A stretch of 64,000 nt of DNA from an uncultured Lachnospiraceae bacterium (GTDB lineage: Bacteria > Bacillota > Clostridia > Lachnospirales > Lachnospiraceae), in contig CAKXYI010000002.1 of the NCBI GenBank assembly GCA_934899185.1, forward strand, positions 124,001 to 188,000. Direction: 5' to 3'. The first letter of the stretch is position 1; each line of letters opens with the position of its first letter. Below the pieces are notes generated by a model. The model had not been told where the DNA came from, ran no database searches, and was given only the letters and a program-made list of their open reading frames with translations. Positions 36,955 to 45,629 of the stretch are shown one piece after another. Both the position numbers and the translations under genes were made by a program.

Positions 36955-36983
36955 AGACCTGTCAGTCTGACAGGTCTTTTTCT
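36955..36983 (+). terminator. Intrinsic terminator of the metal transporter operon
   Basis: AGACCTGTCA (36955-36964) and TGACAGGTCT (36968-36977) form a perfect 10-bp stem with a 3-nt loop, followed by TTTTCTTTT. A weaker hairpin (GGAC...CCTT/AAGG...GTCC, 36915-36943) lies just upstream. Confidence 0.92.
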
Positions 36984-37052
36984 TTTGCAAAAAATGCATA
37001 GAGCCAGAAAAACTGGAAACAATAGTTAGAAAAGGAAGGGAATGATGGCAAG

Positions 37053-37685
37053 ATGGGATATGACGGAAGCAATGAGACCCTCTATATCAAATTAGACCGG
37101 TCTGCCCTGCGGTATGAGGCAGATTTCTATGTGAAGGATCTGGGTGGGATAGAATGCAGTAACAGTGACATATTAGCGAGGGTAAAGGCGCATGCCGTTT
37201 ACCATTTTAAGCATCCGGGCAATATGCCTATATCCATTACCAAGGTGGTCGAGGAGATCCACAGCCTTTACCCCAAACTAACCGTGGTCAGTCTGGGGGA
37301 AATGGATGTTATCATGGAGTATCGGAGCAAGGAGCCAGAATCGCTTACGCAAGTGGCAAAAACAGTACTCCTTTGTCTGCTGCTCTTTGTCGGCGCAGCC
37401 TTTGCTATCATGGCATTTCATAACGATATCAGTATCACAGCACTCTTTGACCGTTTTTATTTGCAGGTGATGGGAAGCCAAAAGCCTGCGGTCAGTCCGC
37501 TGGAGATCGCTTATTCGATCGGACTTGCGGTGGGAATCTTATTCTTTTATAACCATTTTGGCAAGAGAAAACTGACCCACGACCCGACACCGATCCAGGT
37601 GGAAATGCGTAAGTATGAGAAGGATGTAGATACAGCGATCATAGATAATGGGGCAAGGAGAGGAGAGAATCTGGATGTTTCTTAA
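37053..37685 (+). CDS. spoVAA: Stage V sporulation protein AA
   Basis: This 210-residue protein has a soluble N-terminal domain (YIKLDRSALRYEADFYVKDLGGIEC) and two membrane segments (about residues 105-122 and 150-170), matching SpoVAA of the channel that loads and releases dipicolinic acid in spores. AAGGAAGGG lies about 11 nt before the ATG. A GCATA (36996-37000) followed after 19 nt by CAATAGT is a weak sigma-G promoter candidate. It overlaps spoVAB by 11 nt. Confidence 0.85.
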   Translation: MGYDGSNETLYIKLDRSALRYEADFYVKDLGGIECSNSDILARVKAHAVYHFKHPGNMPISITKVVEEIHSLYPKLTVVSLGEMDVIMEYRSKEPESLTQVAKTVLLCLLLFVGAAFAIMAFHNDISITALFDRFYLQVMGSQKPAVSPLEIAYSIGLAVGILFFYNHFGKRKLTHDPTPIQVEMRKYEKDVDTAIIDNGARRGENLDVS

Positions 37686-38148
37686 AAGGACGGTCATCAT
37701 TGTCGCGGGGCTGATCTTTGGAGGCGCAACGGCAGCCGGTGTGATTGCCCTGCTCACGACCTTGGGCTTTGTCTCGCGTATGATCGCAAGGCTGCAACTG
37801 GCGAAAGATACTATGCATTGGGAGAATGTCATTATATTGGGAAGTCTGAGCGGCTGCCTTTTATCGGTCTTTGAACCAAGCCCTGTGTTTTTCTCCTTTT
37901 GCCAGGGGATAGCCGGGAGTACTTTTGCAAAAGGGCTGGGGCTGTTTGCATTGGTTCTGGTCGGCATATGTGCCGGTATTTATGTGGGGTGTCAGGCAAT
38001 GGCGCTGGCGGAGATCTTAAATATGTTTCCCATACTCTTTCGCAGGGTAAAACTGCAGATGGGGCTGTCTTTTGCTATTCTTGCCATTGCTTTGGGAAAA
38101 CTGGCTGGCAGCCTCTGGTATTTTGTTTTTTCGTATGCAAGTTTATAA
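37675..38148 (+). CDS. spoVAB: Stage V sporulation protein AB
   Basis: This 157-residue integral membrane protein has four or five hydrophobic segments and the SpoVAB pattern GLIFGGATAAGVIALLTTLG and GICAGIYVGCQAMALAEILN. AGGAGAGGAGAG precedes the ATG at 37675, inside the end of spoVAA; a longer in-frame start at 37648 is less likely. It is part of the dipicolinate transport system in the inner spore membrane. Confidence 0.87.
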   Translation: MFLKRTVIIVAGLIFGGATAAGVIALLTTLGFVSRMIARLQLAKDTMHWENVIILGSLSGCLLSVFEPSPVFFSFCQGIAGSTFAKGLGLFALVLVGICAGIYVGCQAMALAEILNMFPILFRRVKLQMGLSFAILAIALGKLAGSLWYFVFSYASL

Positions 38149-38166
38149 AAATGAGGTGATAAAAGA

Positions 38167-38631
38167 ATGAAACAGGAAGAAAAAGAGCAAATAAATGAGA
38201 CTTATAATGCCTATGTGGAGAGTGTGACACCAAAGGCAAATCTTTGGCTGCGCATGGCAAAAGCCTTTTTGGTTGGCGGACTGATCTGCCTATTGGGGCA
38301 GTGCATCGTCAACATAGGGAAAAAATATGGCATGGACGGTCAGACGGCGGCAAGTTATTGCAGTCTGACCCTTGTATTTCTAAGTGCTCTTTTGACAGGC
38401 ACGGGAGTCTACCCGGTCATTGCCAGTTTTGGCGGCGCGGGAGCGCTGGTTCCCATCACAGGCTTTGCTAACAGTGTAGCGGCTACTGCCCATGGTTTTA
38501 AGGTTGAAGGACATGTCTTTGGTGTTGGAGCAAGGATCTTTCAGATCGCTGGACCGGTGATCCTGTATGGGATTTTTTCGTCCTGGATTCTTGGCTTGAT
38601 CTACTGGTTTATGACAACACTTGGTATGTGA
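38167..38631 (+). CDS. spoVAC: Stage V sporulation protein AC
   Basis: This 154-residue membrane protein has SpoVAC features: NAYVESVTPKANLWLRMAKA, GLICLLGQCIVN and FGGAGALVPITGFANSVAATA. In Bacillus SpoVAC forms a mechanosensitive channel for dipicolinic acid. The expected next genes spoVAD and spoVAE do not follow; the next gene, 229 nt on, is pflB. A break in the operon or relocation of the remaining genes is inferred. Confidence 0.9.
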   Translation: MKQEEKEQINETYNAYVESVTPKANLWLRMAKAFLVGGLICLLGQCIVNIGKKYGMDGQTAASYCSLTLVFLSALLTGTGVYPVIASFGGAGALVPITGFANSVAATAHGFKVEGHVFGVGARIFQIAGPVILYGIFSSWILGLIYWFMTTLGM

Positions 38632-38758
38632 TTGATAAAATACCATAAATTGTAGTTATAAATTATCAAAAACCACTAGATATTGTGTTAAACTTCCTGT
38701 ATAATGAAAAACGTGCCAAGATGAAAAATATGTGCAAAGATTGTATCTAAATAAAAAC

Positions 38759-38787
38759 TTGCATTTTTTTCAAAATCTTGTTATAAA
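38759..38787 (+). promoter_or_regulatory. Probable pflB promoter overlapping a Rex-like operator
   Basis: TTGCAT (38759-38764), a 17-nt spacer and TATAAA (38782-38787). A second candidate -10, perfect TATAAT at 38700-38705, lies further upstream with a poor -35 (TAGATA, 38677-38682). Confidence 0.5.
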
Positions 38788-38795
38788 ATTAACGA
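38778..38795 (+). promoter_or_regulatory. Rex operator candidate (pflB)
   Basis: TTGTTATAAAATTAACGA matches 12 of 14 defined bases of the clostridial Rex consensus and covers the -10 hexamer of the promoter above. It would block initiation when Rex is bound. Confidence 0.65.
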
Positions 38796-38860
38796 GAGTT
38801 AGAAGCGTCTAACTTGAGTTGCGATTAACAAATTGTTTACTAGAATAGGAGGCAAACACA

Positions 38861-41113
38861 ATGGTAGAAATGAAGGAATGGGACGGATTTGATGGACGAC
38901 TTTGGAAGGAAGAAATCAATGTCCGCCAGTTCATCCAGGATAACTACACACCGTACGAAGGCAATGAGGACTTCTTGACAGGTCCGACGGAGTCGACCAA
39001 TCGTTTATGGGATGCACTTCAGAAATTGCAAAAAGAAGAACGTGCCAAGGGCGGCGTGCTTGATATGGAGACCAAGGTGGTTTCCGGTCTGACCGCTTAT
39101 GGTCCGGGATACATTGATGAAGACCTCAAAGATCTGGAAAAGGTCGTTGGTCTTCAGACAGATAAGCCACTCAAACGTGCTTTTATGCCATATGGTGGTA
39201 TCAAAATGGCGGTGCAGGCATGTGAGACTTATGGTTATGAAGTAGATCCTTTGTTAAAGGAAATTTTTACCAAGTATCACAAGACACATAATACCGCTGT
39301 GTTTGATGCATACACACCGGAAATGTTAAAGGCTCGTCACAATAAGATCATGACCGGTCTGCCGGATACTTATGGACGCGGACGTATCGTCGGCGATTAT
39401 CGTAGAGTGGCACTTTACGGTATTGACTTTTTGATCGAGCAGAAAAAGGAAGATAAGGCAAAATGCGGCAGCGGCAGCATGAAGGGCGAAGTCATCCGTC
39501 TGCGCGAGGAGATCGCAGAGCAGATCCGTGCGCTGGAGGGTATGAAAGAGATGGCAGCCATTTACGGCTATGACATTTCCAGACCGGCAACGGATGCAAA
39601 AGAGGCGATCCAGTGGCTCTACTTTGGCTATCTGGCAGCCATTAAGACTCAGAATGGCGCAGCTATGTCCGTAGGACGTGTCTCTACCTTCCTTGATATT
39701 TATTTCCAGAGAGACTTAGATAAGGGCATCATCACAGAGGAAGAAGTACAGGAACTGGTCGATCACTTTACCATGAAATTGCGTATGGTCAAGTTTGCAA
39801 GAATCCCATCTTACAACCAGTTGTTCTCCGGGGATCCTGTATGGGCAACGCTGGATGTGGCAGGAACGGGCGTAGACGGCAGATCTATGGTGACAAAGAC
39901 AGACTATCGTTTCCTGCATACCTTAGAGAACATGGGACCGGCACCGGAGCCAAACCTGACGGTATTGTATTCTTCCAGACTGCCGGAGAACTTCAAGAAA
40001 TACGCATCCAAGATCTCTATTGCGACAAGTTCTGTCCAGTATGAAAATGATGATGCCATGAAGCCGGAATGGGGCGATGATTATGCCATCTGCTGCTGTG
40101 TTTCTGCAACACGTACCGGTAAAGAAATGCAGTTCTTTGGTGCCAGAGCAAACCTCGCAAAATGTCTGCTCTATGCCATCAATGGCGGTGTGGATGAAAA
40201 GACCGGCGATCAGGTCGGACCAAAATATCGTCCGATCACATCCGAGTATCTGGATTATGATGAGGTCATGGAACGCTATGACGACATGATGGAATGGCTG
40301 GCAGACCTCTATGTCAATACACTGAACCTGATCCAGTACATGCATGATAAATATTACTATGAGTCAGCCGAACTGGCACTCATGGATACAAACTTAGAAC
40401 GTACTTTTGCAACCGGTATTGCAGGATTTTCACATGTAATTGATTCTTTGTCTGCAATCAAGTATGCTAAGGTCAAGGTCATTCGTGATGAAAATGGTCT
40501 GGCAAAAGAGTATGAGATCGAGGGCGATTTCCCAAGATACGGTAATGATGACGACAGAGCCGATGAGATCGGTGTATGGCTCTTAAAGACCTTTATGGAT
40601 AAGATCAAGAGACATCATACCTACCGCAGAAGTATCCCGACCACATCCATTCTTACCATCACATCCAATGTGGTCTATGGTAAGGCAACCGGATCTATGC
40701 CGGATGGACGTAAGGCGGGCGAGCCACTTTCTCCGGGAGCAAATCCAAGTTACGGAGCAGAGCAGAATGGTCTGCTGGCATCTTTGAACTCTCTGACAAA
40801 ACTTCCATATGAGTGGGCACTGGACGGTATTTCCAATACCCAGACCATCAATCCGGGAGCACTTGGCAATGCAGAGGAGGAGCGTGTGGACAATCTGGTA
40901 CAGGTTATGGATGGCTACTTTGATCAGGGAGCACATCATCTGAATGTCAATGTCTTTGGCAAGGAAAAACTGATTGATGCCATGGAACATCCGGAGAAGG
41001 AAGAGTATGCAAACTTCACGATCCGTGTATCCGGTTATGCAGTCAAGTTTATCGACCTGACCAAGGAACAGCAGATGGATGTGATCGCAAGAACCTGCCA
41101 CGATCATATGTAA
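38861..41113 (+). CDS. pflB: Formate C-acetyltransferase (pyruvate formate-lyase)
   Basis: This 750-residue glycyl radical enzyme converts pyruvate and CoA to acetyl-CoA and formate. The catalytic cysteine pair is in [18 protein letters not shown] at about residue 411, and the radical glycine is in RVSGYAV at about residue 724 near the C-terminus, within [21 protein letters not shown] lies before the ATG. pflA follows after a terminator-like hairpin, an arrangement that would give more PFL than activase. A Rex-like operator overlaps its promoter. Confidence 0.97.
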   Translation: MVEMKEWDGFDGRLWKEEINVRQFIQDNYTPYEGNEDFLTGPTESTNRLWDALQKLQKEERAKGGVLDMETKVVSGLTAYGPGYIDEDLKDLEKVVGLQTDKPLKRAFMPYGGIKMAVQACETYGYEVDPLLKEIFTKYHKTHNTAVFDAYTPEMLKARHNKIMTGLPDTYGRGRIVGDYRRVALYGIDFLIEQKKEDKAKCGSGSMKGEVIRLREEIAEQIRALEGMKEMAAIYGYDISRPATDAKEAIQWLYFGYLAAIKTQNGAAMSVGRVSTFLDIYFQRDLDKGIITEEEVQELVDHFTMKLRMVKFARIPSYNQLFSGDPVWATLDVAGTGVDGRSMVTKTDYRFLHTLENMGPAPEPNLTVLYSSRLPENFKKYASKISIATSSVQYENDDAMKPEWGDDYAICCCVSATRTGKEMQFFGARANLAKCLLYAINGGVDEKTGDQVGPKYRPITSEYLDYDEVMERYDDMMEWLADLYVNTLNLIQYMHDKYYYESAELALMDTNLERTFATGIAGFSHVIDSLSAIKYAKVKVIRDENGLAKEYEIEGDFPRYGNDDDRADEIGVWLLKTFMDKIKRHHTYRRSIPTTSILTITSNVVYGKATGSMPDGRKAGEPLSPGANPSYGAEQNGLLASLNSLTKLPYEWALDGISNTQTINPGALGNAEEERVDNLVQVMDGYFDQGAHHLNVNVFGKEKLIDAMEHPEKEEYANFTIRVSGYAVKFIDLTKEQQMDVIARTCHDHM

Positions 41114-41135
41114 AAGATCATAGGCTAAGGACAAT

Positions 41136-41168
41136 GACCGCGGGATCTTACCGATCTCGCGGTTTTCT
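41136..41168 (+). terminator. Partial terminator/attenuator between pflB and pflA
   Basis: GACCGCG-GGATC (41136-41147) pairs with GATCT-CGCGGT (41153-41162 region), followed by TTTTCTTT. No promoter is evident before pflA, so some read-through is expected. Confidence 0.7.
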
Positions 41169-41201
41169 TTATAAGATAGAAAAGGAAAAGAGGAAAGGCA
41201 T

Positions 41202-41963
41202 ATGGAGGAAGTCTTAGGAAATGTTCATTCGGTGGAAAGTTTTGGCTCGGCAGACGGTCCGGGTGTGCGCTATATTGTCTTTTTGAAAGGTTGTCAGATG
41301 CGGTGTAAATATTGCCACAATCCAGATACCTGGGCGAGCCCTTGTGGCAGCATGGATCAGCCAAAGCCCGGCGATCATTGGCAAAGTCCAAAGGAAGTCC
41401 TTGCCAAGGCAAAACGTTATAAGGCATATTGGAAAAAGAATGGCGGGATTACGGTCAGTGGGGGAGAGGCACTCTTACAGATTGATTTTGTCTATCAACT
41501 TTTTGCACTGGCAAAAAAAGAGGGCATTCATACTTGTTTAGACACCTCCGGCAATCCTTTTACAAAAGAGGAACCTTTTTTCTCAAAATTCCGGAAATTA
41601 TTGGAAGTGACAGATCTTTTTATGCTGGATATCAAGGAAATGGATGCAGACAAGCACAGGCAGCTGACGGGACAGGACAATGCGAATATTTTAGAGATGG
41701 CAAGATATTTATCCGATCAGGGAAAGGCAATGTGGATACGCCATGTCCTGGTGCCGGGAATTACCGATGACGAAAAGGATCTTTTGGCACTCCGCGACTT
41801 TGTGGGATCCTTACAGACGGTCGAACGTTTGGAGATCCTGCCTTACCATACACTTGGCGTTTTTAAATGGAAGGAACTGGGACTTTCCTATGGTCTGGAA
41901 GGAATCGAACCGCCGACAGCGGAAGAGGTCAGACGGGCAAAAGACATTCTGGGGATAGCCTAG
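41202..41963 (+). CDS. pflA: Pyruvate formate-lyase activating enzyme (radical SAM)
   Basis: This 253-residue radical SAM activase installs the glycyl radical on PflB. The cluster motif is QMRCKYCHNPDTW (CxxxCxxC with the PflA-type HNPDTW), and SGGEALLQIDF, DTSGNP and RHVLVPG follow in the expected order. Compared with short PflA versions it has a small insertion after the cluster (SPCGSMDQPKPGDHW). It lies 88 nt downstream of pflB. Confidence 0.95.
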   Translation: MEEVLGNVHSVESFGSADGPGVRYIVFLKGCQMRCKYCHNPDTWASPCGSMDQPKPGDHWQSPKEVLAKAKRYKAYWKKNGGITVSGGEALLQIDFVYQLFALAKKEGIHTCLDTSGNPFTKEEPFFSKFRKLLEVTDLFMLDIKEMDADKHRQLTGQDNANILEMARYLSDQGKAMWIRHVLVPGITDDEKDLLALRDFVGSLQTVERLEILPYHTLGVFKWKELGLSYGLEGIEPPTAEEVRRAKDILGIA

Positions 41964-42033
41964 GTCTTAATATAAGTTTAACAATCCAAGGGTATCCTAA
42001 GAGGAAAGTGGGGAGAGAAGGCAAAGCAGGCTC

Positions 42034-42537
42034 ATGGAAAAAGATTTTGAAAAGTACGAATACGTCAATGTAACGATAAATAAAAAACTGGCGGGCGTCT
42101 GCCGGGAGTCTTATGAAGCCTTTGGCTGGGAAGTCTTAGAGGACAAAAGAAGTGGCAGCGGACAGACCTTGCACATGCAAAGACCACGCCAGATCAAAGA
42201 CCGCAATAAACTCATGACGGAGCAGCGAAAGATGGAAGATGCCCTGATCGCGATCGAGGAGTATGAAGGGAAAAAGACCATTGCAGCCATCATGCTGAGT
42301 ATCGTGACCGGGCTGGTCGGTGCTGGTTTTATCATTGCATCGATCATTGCCCTATCCTATCGGCATATGGTATTTTTTACCATAACGGAGATCACCGGCA
42401 TTATCATCTGTGCCCTGGCTCTTTTGGTCAATAATCGCGTGTCAGATCGGCACAGAAATGATTATGCGACCGAGATCGCACATTTATATGAGGATGTTTA
42501 TGAGGCATGCCGGCAGGCAGATGAGATACGAAAATAG
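42034..42537 (+). CDS. Uncharacterised two-TM membrane protein
   Basis: This 167-residue protein has a soluble N-terminal part (about residues 1-85; YEYVNVTINKKLAGVCRESYEAFGWEVLED), two adjacent membrane segments (about 88-110 and 112-132) and a charged C-terminal tail (DRHRNDYATEIAHLYEDVYEACRQADEIRK). No family is recognised. It ends 14 nt before the response regulator start and is probably co-transcribed with the two-component system, which suggests an accessory or target role. The ribosome site is weak. Confidence 0.6.
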   Translation: MEKDFEKYEYVNVTINKKLAGVCRESYEAFGWEVLEDKRSGSGQTLHMQRPRQIKDRNKLMTEQRKMEDALIAIEEYEGKKTIAAIMLSIVTGLVGAGFIIASIIALSYRHMVFFTITEITGIIICALALLVNNRVSDRHRNDYATEIAHLYEDVYEACRQADEIRK

Positions 42538-42551
42538 TGAGGGAAATAAGA

Positions 42552-43232
42552 ATGATTACCATACTTGTTGTAGAAGATGATACAAAATTAAATTTTATCG
42601 TCAGCAAAAAACTGGCCGAGGAAGGCTATGACGTAAGAAGGGCAGGCAATCCCATCGAAGCCTTTGATATCATGGAAAAAGTAAAGATCGACCTCATTAT
42701 TTCAGATATCATGATGCCGGAAATGGATGGTTATGAATTTGCAAAAGAGGTCAGATCCTATGATGCAAAAATGCCCATCCTCTTTATGACGGCAAAGGAT
42801 GACATCGCCTCCAAGAAAAAGGGCTATGACATTGGTATTGACGATTATATGGTAAAACCGATCGATCTGGTGGAACTTGTCATGCGTATCGAGGCACTCC
42901 TGCGCAGAGCCGATATTGCGACGGAAAAACGATTGCAGGCAGGAAATCTGGTCTTAAATGAGGATGAAACGCTGGCTTATTATGAGGGAGAAGAACTGCC
43001 ATTGACCGTCAAGGAATTTCAGATTCTCTTTAAGATGCTTTCTTATCCCAAGAAGACTTTTACCAGAATGCAGCTGATGGATGAATTTTGGGGCTTTGAC
43101 AGTGAGAGTAATCCGCGGACGGTGGATGTCTCCATTACCAAACTGCGTGACAAGATCTCCGGCGTGAAGGAAGTGGAGATCCTAACGGTGCGTGGGCTGG
43201 GCTATAAGGCGGTGATACATAATGAAGATTAG
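42552..43232 (+). CDS. OmpR/PhoB-type response regulator
   Basis: This 226-residue regulator has a receiver domain (ILVVEDD at residues 4-10, phosphoacceptor Asp in IISDIMMPEMDG at about 54, the conserved Lys in YMVKPID at about 103) and a winged-helix DNA-binding domain (LTVKEFQILFKMLSYPKKTFTR and NPRTVDVSITKLR). The ATG at 42552 is preferred over the in-frame GTG at 42537 because GAGGGA lies 9 nt upstream. It overlaps the cognate kinase gene by 11 nt. Confidence 0.9.
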   Translation: MITILVVEDDTKLNFIVSKKLAEEGYDVRRAGNPIEAFDIMEKVKIDLIISDIMMPEMDGYEFAKEVRSYDAKMPILFMTAKDDIASKKKGYDIGIDDYMVKPIDLVELVMRIEALLRRADIATEKRLQAGNLVLNEDETLAYYEGEELPLTVKEFQILFKMLSYPKKTFTRMQLMDEFWGFDSESNPRTVDVSITKLRDKISGVKEVEILTVRGLGYKAVIHNED

Positions 43233-44283
43233 TTATGAGGAGCCAAAGGATGTCCGCATCAATGCGACAAGACCAGTGTGGCGTGAGTTCCTTTTGATTT
43301 TTCTGGTGCAGGCGATCTGTGTGATGGCTGGCATCAAATTATACGAAAATGAGACTCTGGCAACGCTGGGCAACTGGGGGATCTATACGGCACTGATCTT
43401 AAACACCATCTTTTTGGCTGTGGTGTCCATCCTTTGTACCAAGATCAATCAACGTATGACTTTTTCGCGCCCCATCATGGAATTGCGTAATGCTGCAAGA
43501 CGTGTGGCAAGAGGTGACTTTACCGTGCGCGTACTGCCACAGAGAAGTGACGGTAAACATGATGAGATGGAAGTTTTGATCGAAGATTTCAACACCATGG
43601 TTGCGGAACTGGCAGCAAATGAGACCTTAAAAAGTGACTTTATCGCCAATGTTTCCCATGAGATCAAGACACCGATCGCTGTCATAAAAAATTATGCGCA
43701 GATGTTGGAGACTGATAGTTTATCGGAGGAAGAACGCGCAGAATACGTCCATACGATCGCAGAATCCGCAGAACGACTGTCACATCTGGTGGGAAATATT
43801 TTGCGTCTCAATAAGATGGAGAGTCAGGCGATCGTGGAAAAGGACCGCTATTGTTTGGATCAGCAGTTGGCAGAGTGCATCATTGCCCTAGATGAGCCCT
43901 TTGATGAAAAAAATCTGGATGTGGATATCGATCTGGATGAGGGCGTTTTCATCACAAGTGATGAGAGTCTTTTATCCATCGTCTGGAATAATCTTTTGAA
44001 TAATGCGATCAAATATACCCCGGAGGGCGGGCGGATCTCTATCTGCATGAAAAAGAGCGGGACAGACGGTGCCGTTGTGACGGTCGCGGATAACGGATGC
44101 GGTATGAGCGAGGAGGTTGTCCGGCATATGTTTGACAAGTTCTATCAGGGCGATACGTCGCATGCCTCCAATGGAAACGGACTGGGACTTGCCATGGTCA
44201 AACGTGTCATGGAACTTCTGGATGCAAAGATCTCGGTCGAGAGCAGTCCCGGAAACGGAAGCACATTCCGAGTGGAACTTTAA
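43222..44283 (+). CDS. Sensor histidine kinase
   Basis: This 353-residue membrane kinase has two N-terminal membrane segments (about residues 18-38 and 50-72) with a very short external loop, a HAMP domain (about 75-130), the H-box FIANVSHEIKTPIAVIKN with the phospho-histidine at about residue 146, and an ATPase domain with N-box NNLLNNAIKYTP, G1 DNGCGM and G2 GNGLGLAM. The tiny loop suggests signal sensing in or at the membrane (cell-envelope stress type). It pairs with the overlapping response regulator. Confidence 0.9.
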   Translation: MKISYEEPKDVRINATRPVWREFLLIFLVQAICVMAGIKLYENETLATLGNWGIYTALILNTIFLAVVSILCTKINQRMTFSRPIMELRNAARRVARGDFTVRVLPQRSDGKHDEMEVLIEDFNTMVAELAANETLKSDFIANVSHEIKTPIAVIKNYAQMLETDSLSEEERAEYVHTIAESAERLSHLVGNILRLNKMESQAIVEKDRYCLDQQLAECIIALDEPFDEKNLDVDIDLDEGVFITSDESLLSIVWNNLLNNAIKYTPEGGRISICMKKSGTDGAVVTVADNGCGMSEEVVRHMFDKFYQGDTSHASNGNGLGLAMVKRVMELLDAKISVESSPGNGSTFRVEL

Positions 44284-44361
44284 GGTTGCAAATACCCCTG
44301 TCTGATGTTATTCTTTTTACTATGATGTACAAAGAAGGTACAAAATGAGAGGTGGGGTATT

Positions 44362-45522
44362 ATGACAAAAGAAATTAAGACAGAGGCGAGACTGACCTTT
44401 TTTGAGGCGACCAGTATCATCGTCGGACATGGCGTGGGATCCGGCATTTTGTCGGTTCCTTTTTTGGCGTCCAGAAATGACTGGAAGGATATGCTCTGGA
44501 TCGTTGCAGTGGCATATCTGATCAATCTGATCATGCATTATATGATCGCAGAACTTTCCTATAATAATGGGGGCGCGCAGTTTATCAAATGTTTTGAAAA
44601 TGAACTGTTTGTTGGACGGTTCAAAAAGTTTGCTACCTGGGTGGCATTCGGACTTTTGGGATTGTCTGTTGTCCTCAATGTCAGTGGTTTTATTGCAGGA
44701 GCAGCAGCCGTATTTCATGGCTGGTTCGGTCTGCCTAACTGGGCGGGCATGATCCTCTATTACATACTGGCTGCCAGCGTGATCTACTTTGGCATGAAAC
44801 TGGTCGGTATCTGTGAAAAGATCTCCGTCGGTTCCATGGTGGCGGTTATCGGTATTTTGTTCGTGGCAACGCTGGCTTCCGAGATCAGCCCACTGCCGAC
44901 CAAGTTTATCGCAACGACCAATCTGGTCGCACTTTACAGTATGATCTCCTTCTCCCTGTCAGCCGTGATGTCGGTGCCACAGGTGGTAAAAGGATTGCAG
45001 GGCGATATCAAACGGATCCGTGGAGCTATTGCGGCAGGAACAGGGATCAATACAGGCTTGATTCTTTTGATCACCTTTATGACATTGCTGGGGGCTGGAG
45101 CGGATATTTCAGAAAACGGAGCACTGGTGGATCTGTCTGCACATCTGGGCGGCTGGGTCAGCATCATCGGTTATATCTTCTCCCTTTTGGCTTTGTCTAC
45201 GTCTTTCTGGGCAAATACCTTGAATCTGCGTGACATCGTGCATGAGCAGACCAAGTGGAATGTCAAGGTCTCATGGCTGGTATCCAGTGTGCCATGTCTA
45301 TTGATCGCACTGGTGGGCGTATCCAGTTTTGTAGGCTTTACCCGCCTGGCAAGTGTGGTACAGGTATTGACAGGCGTGGGCATCATCATTTCCTATAACC
45401 GCTCCAGAAAAAGGGAAAAGAATGCGCCAATCTGCGGCGTCTGGGGGACTTTGCCGTTCCAGATCCTGGTTGTAGTCAGCACACTCTTTGCGACCATTGG
45501 AGCATTGGCAAAAGTGTACTAA
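44362..45522 (+). CDS. Amino acid permease (aromatic amino acid/Trp-Tyr type)
   Basis: This 386-residue protein has about eleven hydrophobic segments. The N-terminal ATSIIVGHGVGSGILSVPFLAS is typical of the hydroxy/aromatic amino acid permease group of the APC superfamily. The substrate is inferred from family resemblance only. A GAGGTGGGG tract precedes the ATG. It stands alone between the two-component system and lysA. Confidence 0.75.
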   Translation: MTKEIKTEARLTFFEATSIIVGHGVGSGILSVPFLASRNDWKDMLWIVAVAYLINLIMHYMIAELSYNNGGAQFIKCFENELFVGRFKKFATWVAFGLLGLSVVLNVSGFIAGAAAVFHGWFGLPNWAGMILYYILAASVIYFGMKLVGICEKISVGSMVAVIGILFVATLASEISPLPTKFIATTNLVALYSMISFSLSAVMSVPQVVKGLQGDIKRIRGAIAAGTGINTGLILLITFMTLLGAGADISENGALVDLSAHLGGWVSIIGYIFSLLALSTSFWANTLNLRDIVHEQTKWNVKVSWLVSSVPCLLIALVGVSSFVGFTRLASVVQVLTGVGIIISYNRSRKREKNAPICGVWGTLPFQILVVVSTLFATIGALAKVY

Positions 45523-45549
45523 AATCCGGCATCAGATTTGTAAATAATT

Positions 45550-45578
45550 TTGACACTGCCCGGAATTCATGCTATTAT
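45550..45578 (+). promoter_or_regulatory. Strong sigma-A promoter of lysA
   Basis: Perfect TTGACA (45550-45555), a 17-nt spacer and TATTAT (45573-45578). Confidence 0.7.
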
Positions 45579-45629
45579 TTTCTCGGACAAAAAATGCATA
45601 TTTATACAGAATAGATGAAGGAGATCGAC

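Noticed and set aside
36996..37026. Sigma-G promoter for spoVAA
   Set aside because: GCATA is good but the -10 (CAATAGT, 19-nt spacer) matches the consensus at only about four of seven positions, so it is mentioned but not listed.
38700..38705. Perfect TATAAT upstream of pflB as the main promoter
   Set aside because: Not fully excluded, but its -35 (TAGATA) is poor and the promoter at 38759-38787 is better placed relative to the Rex-like site.
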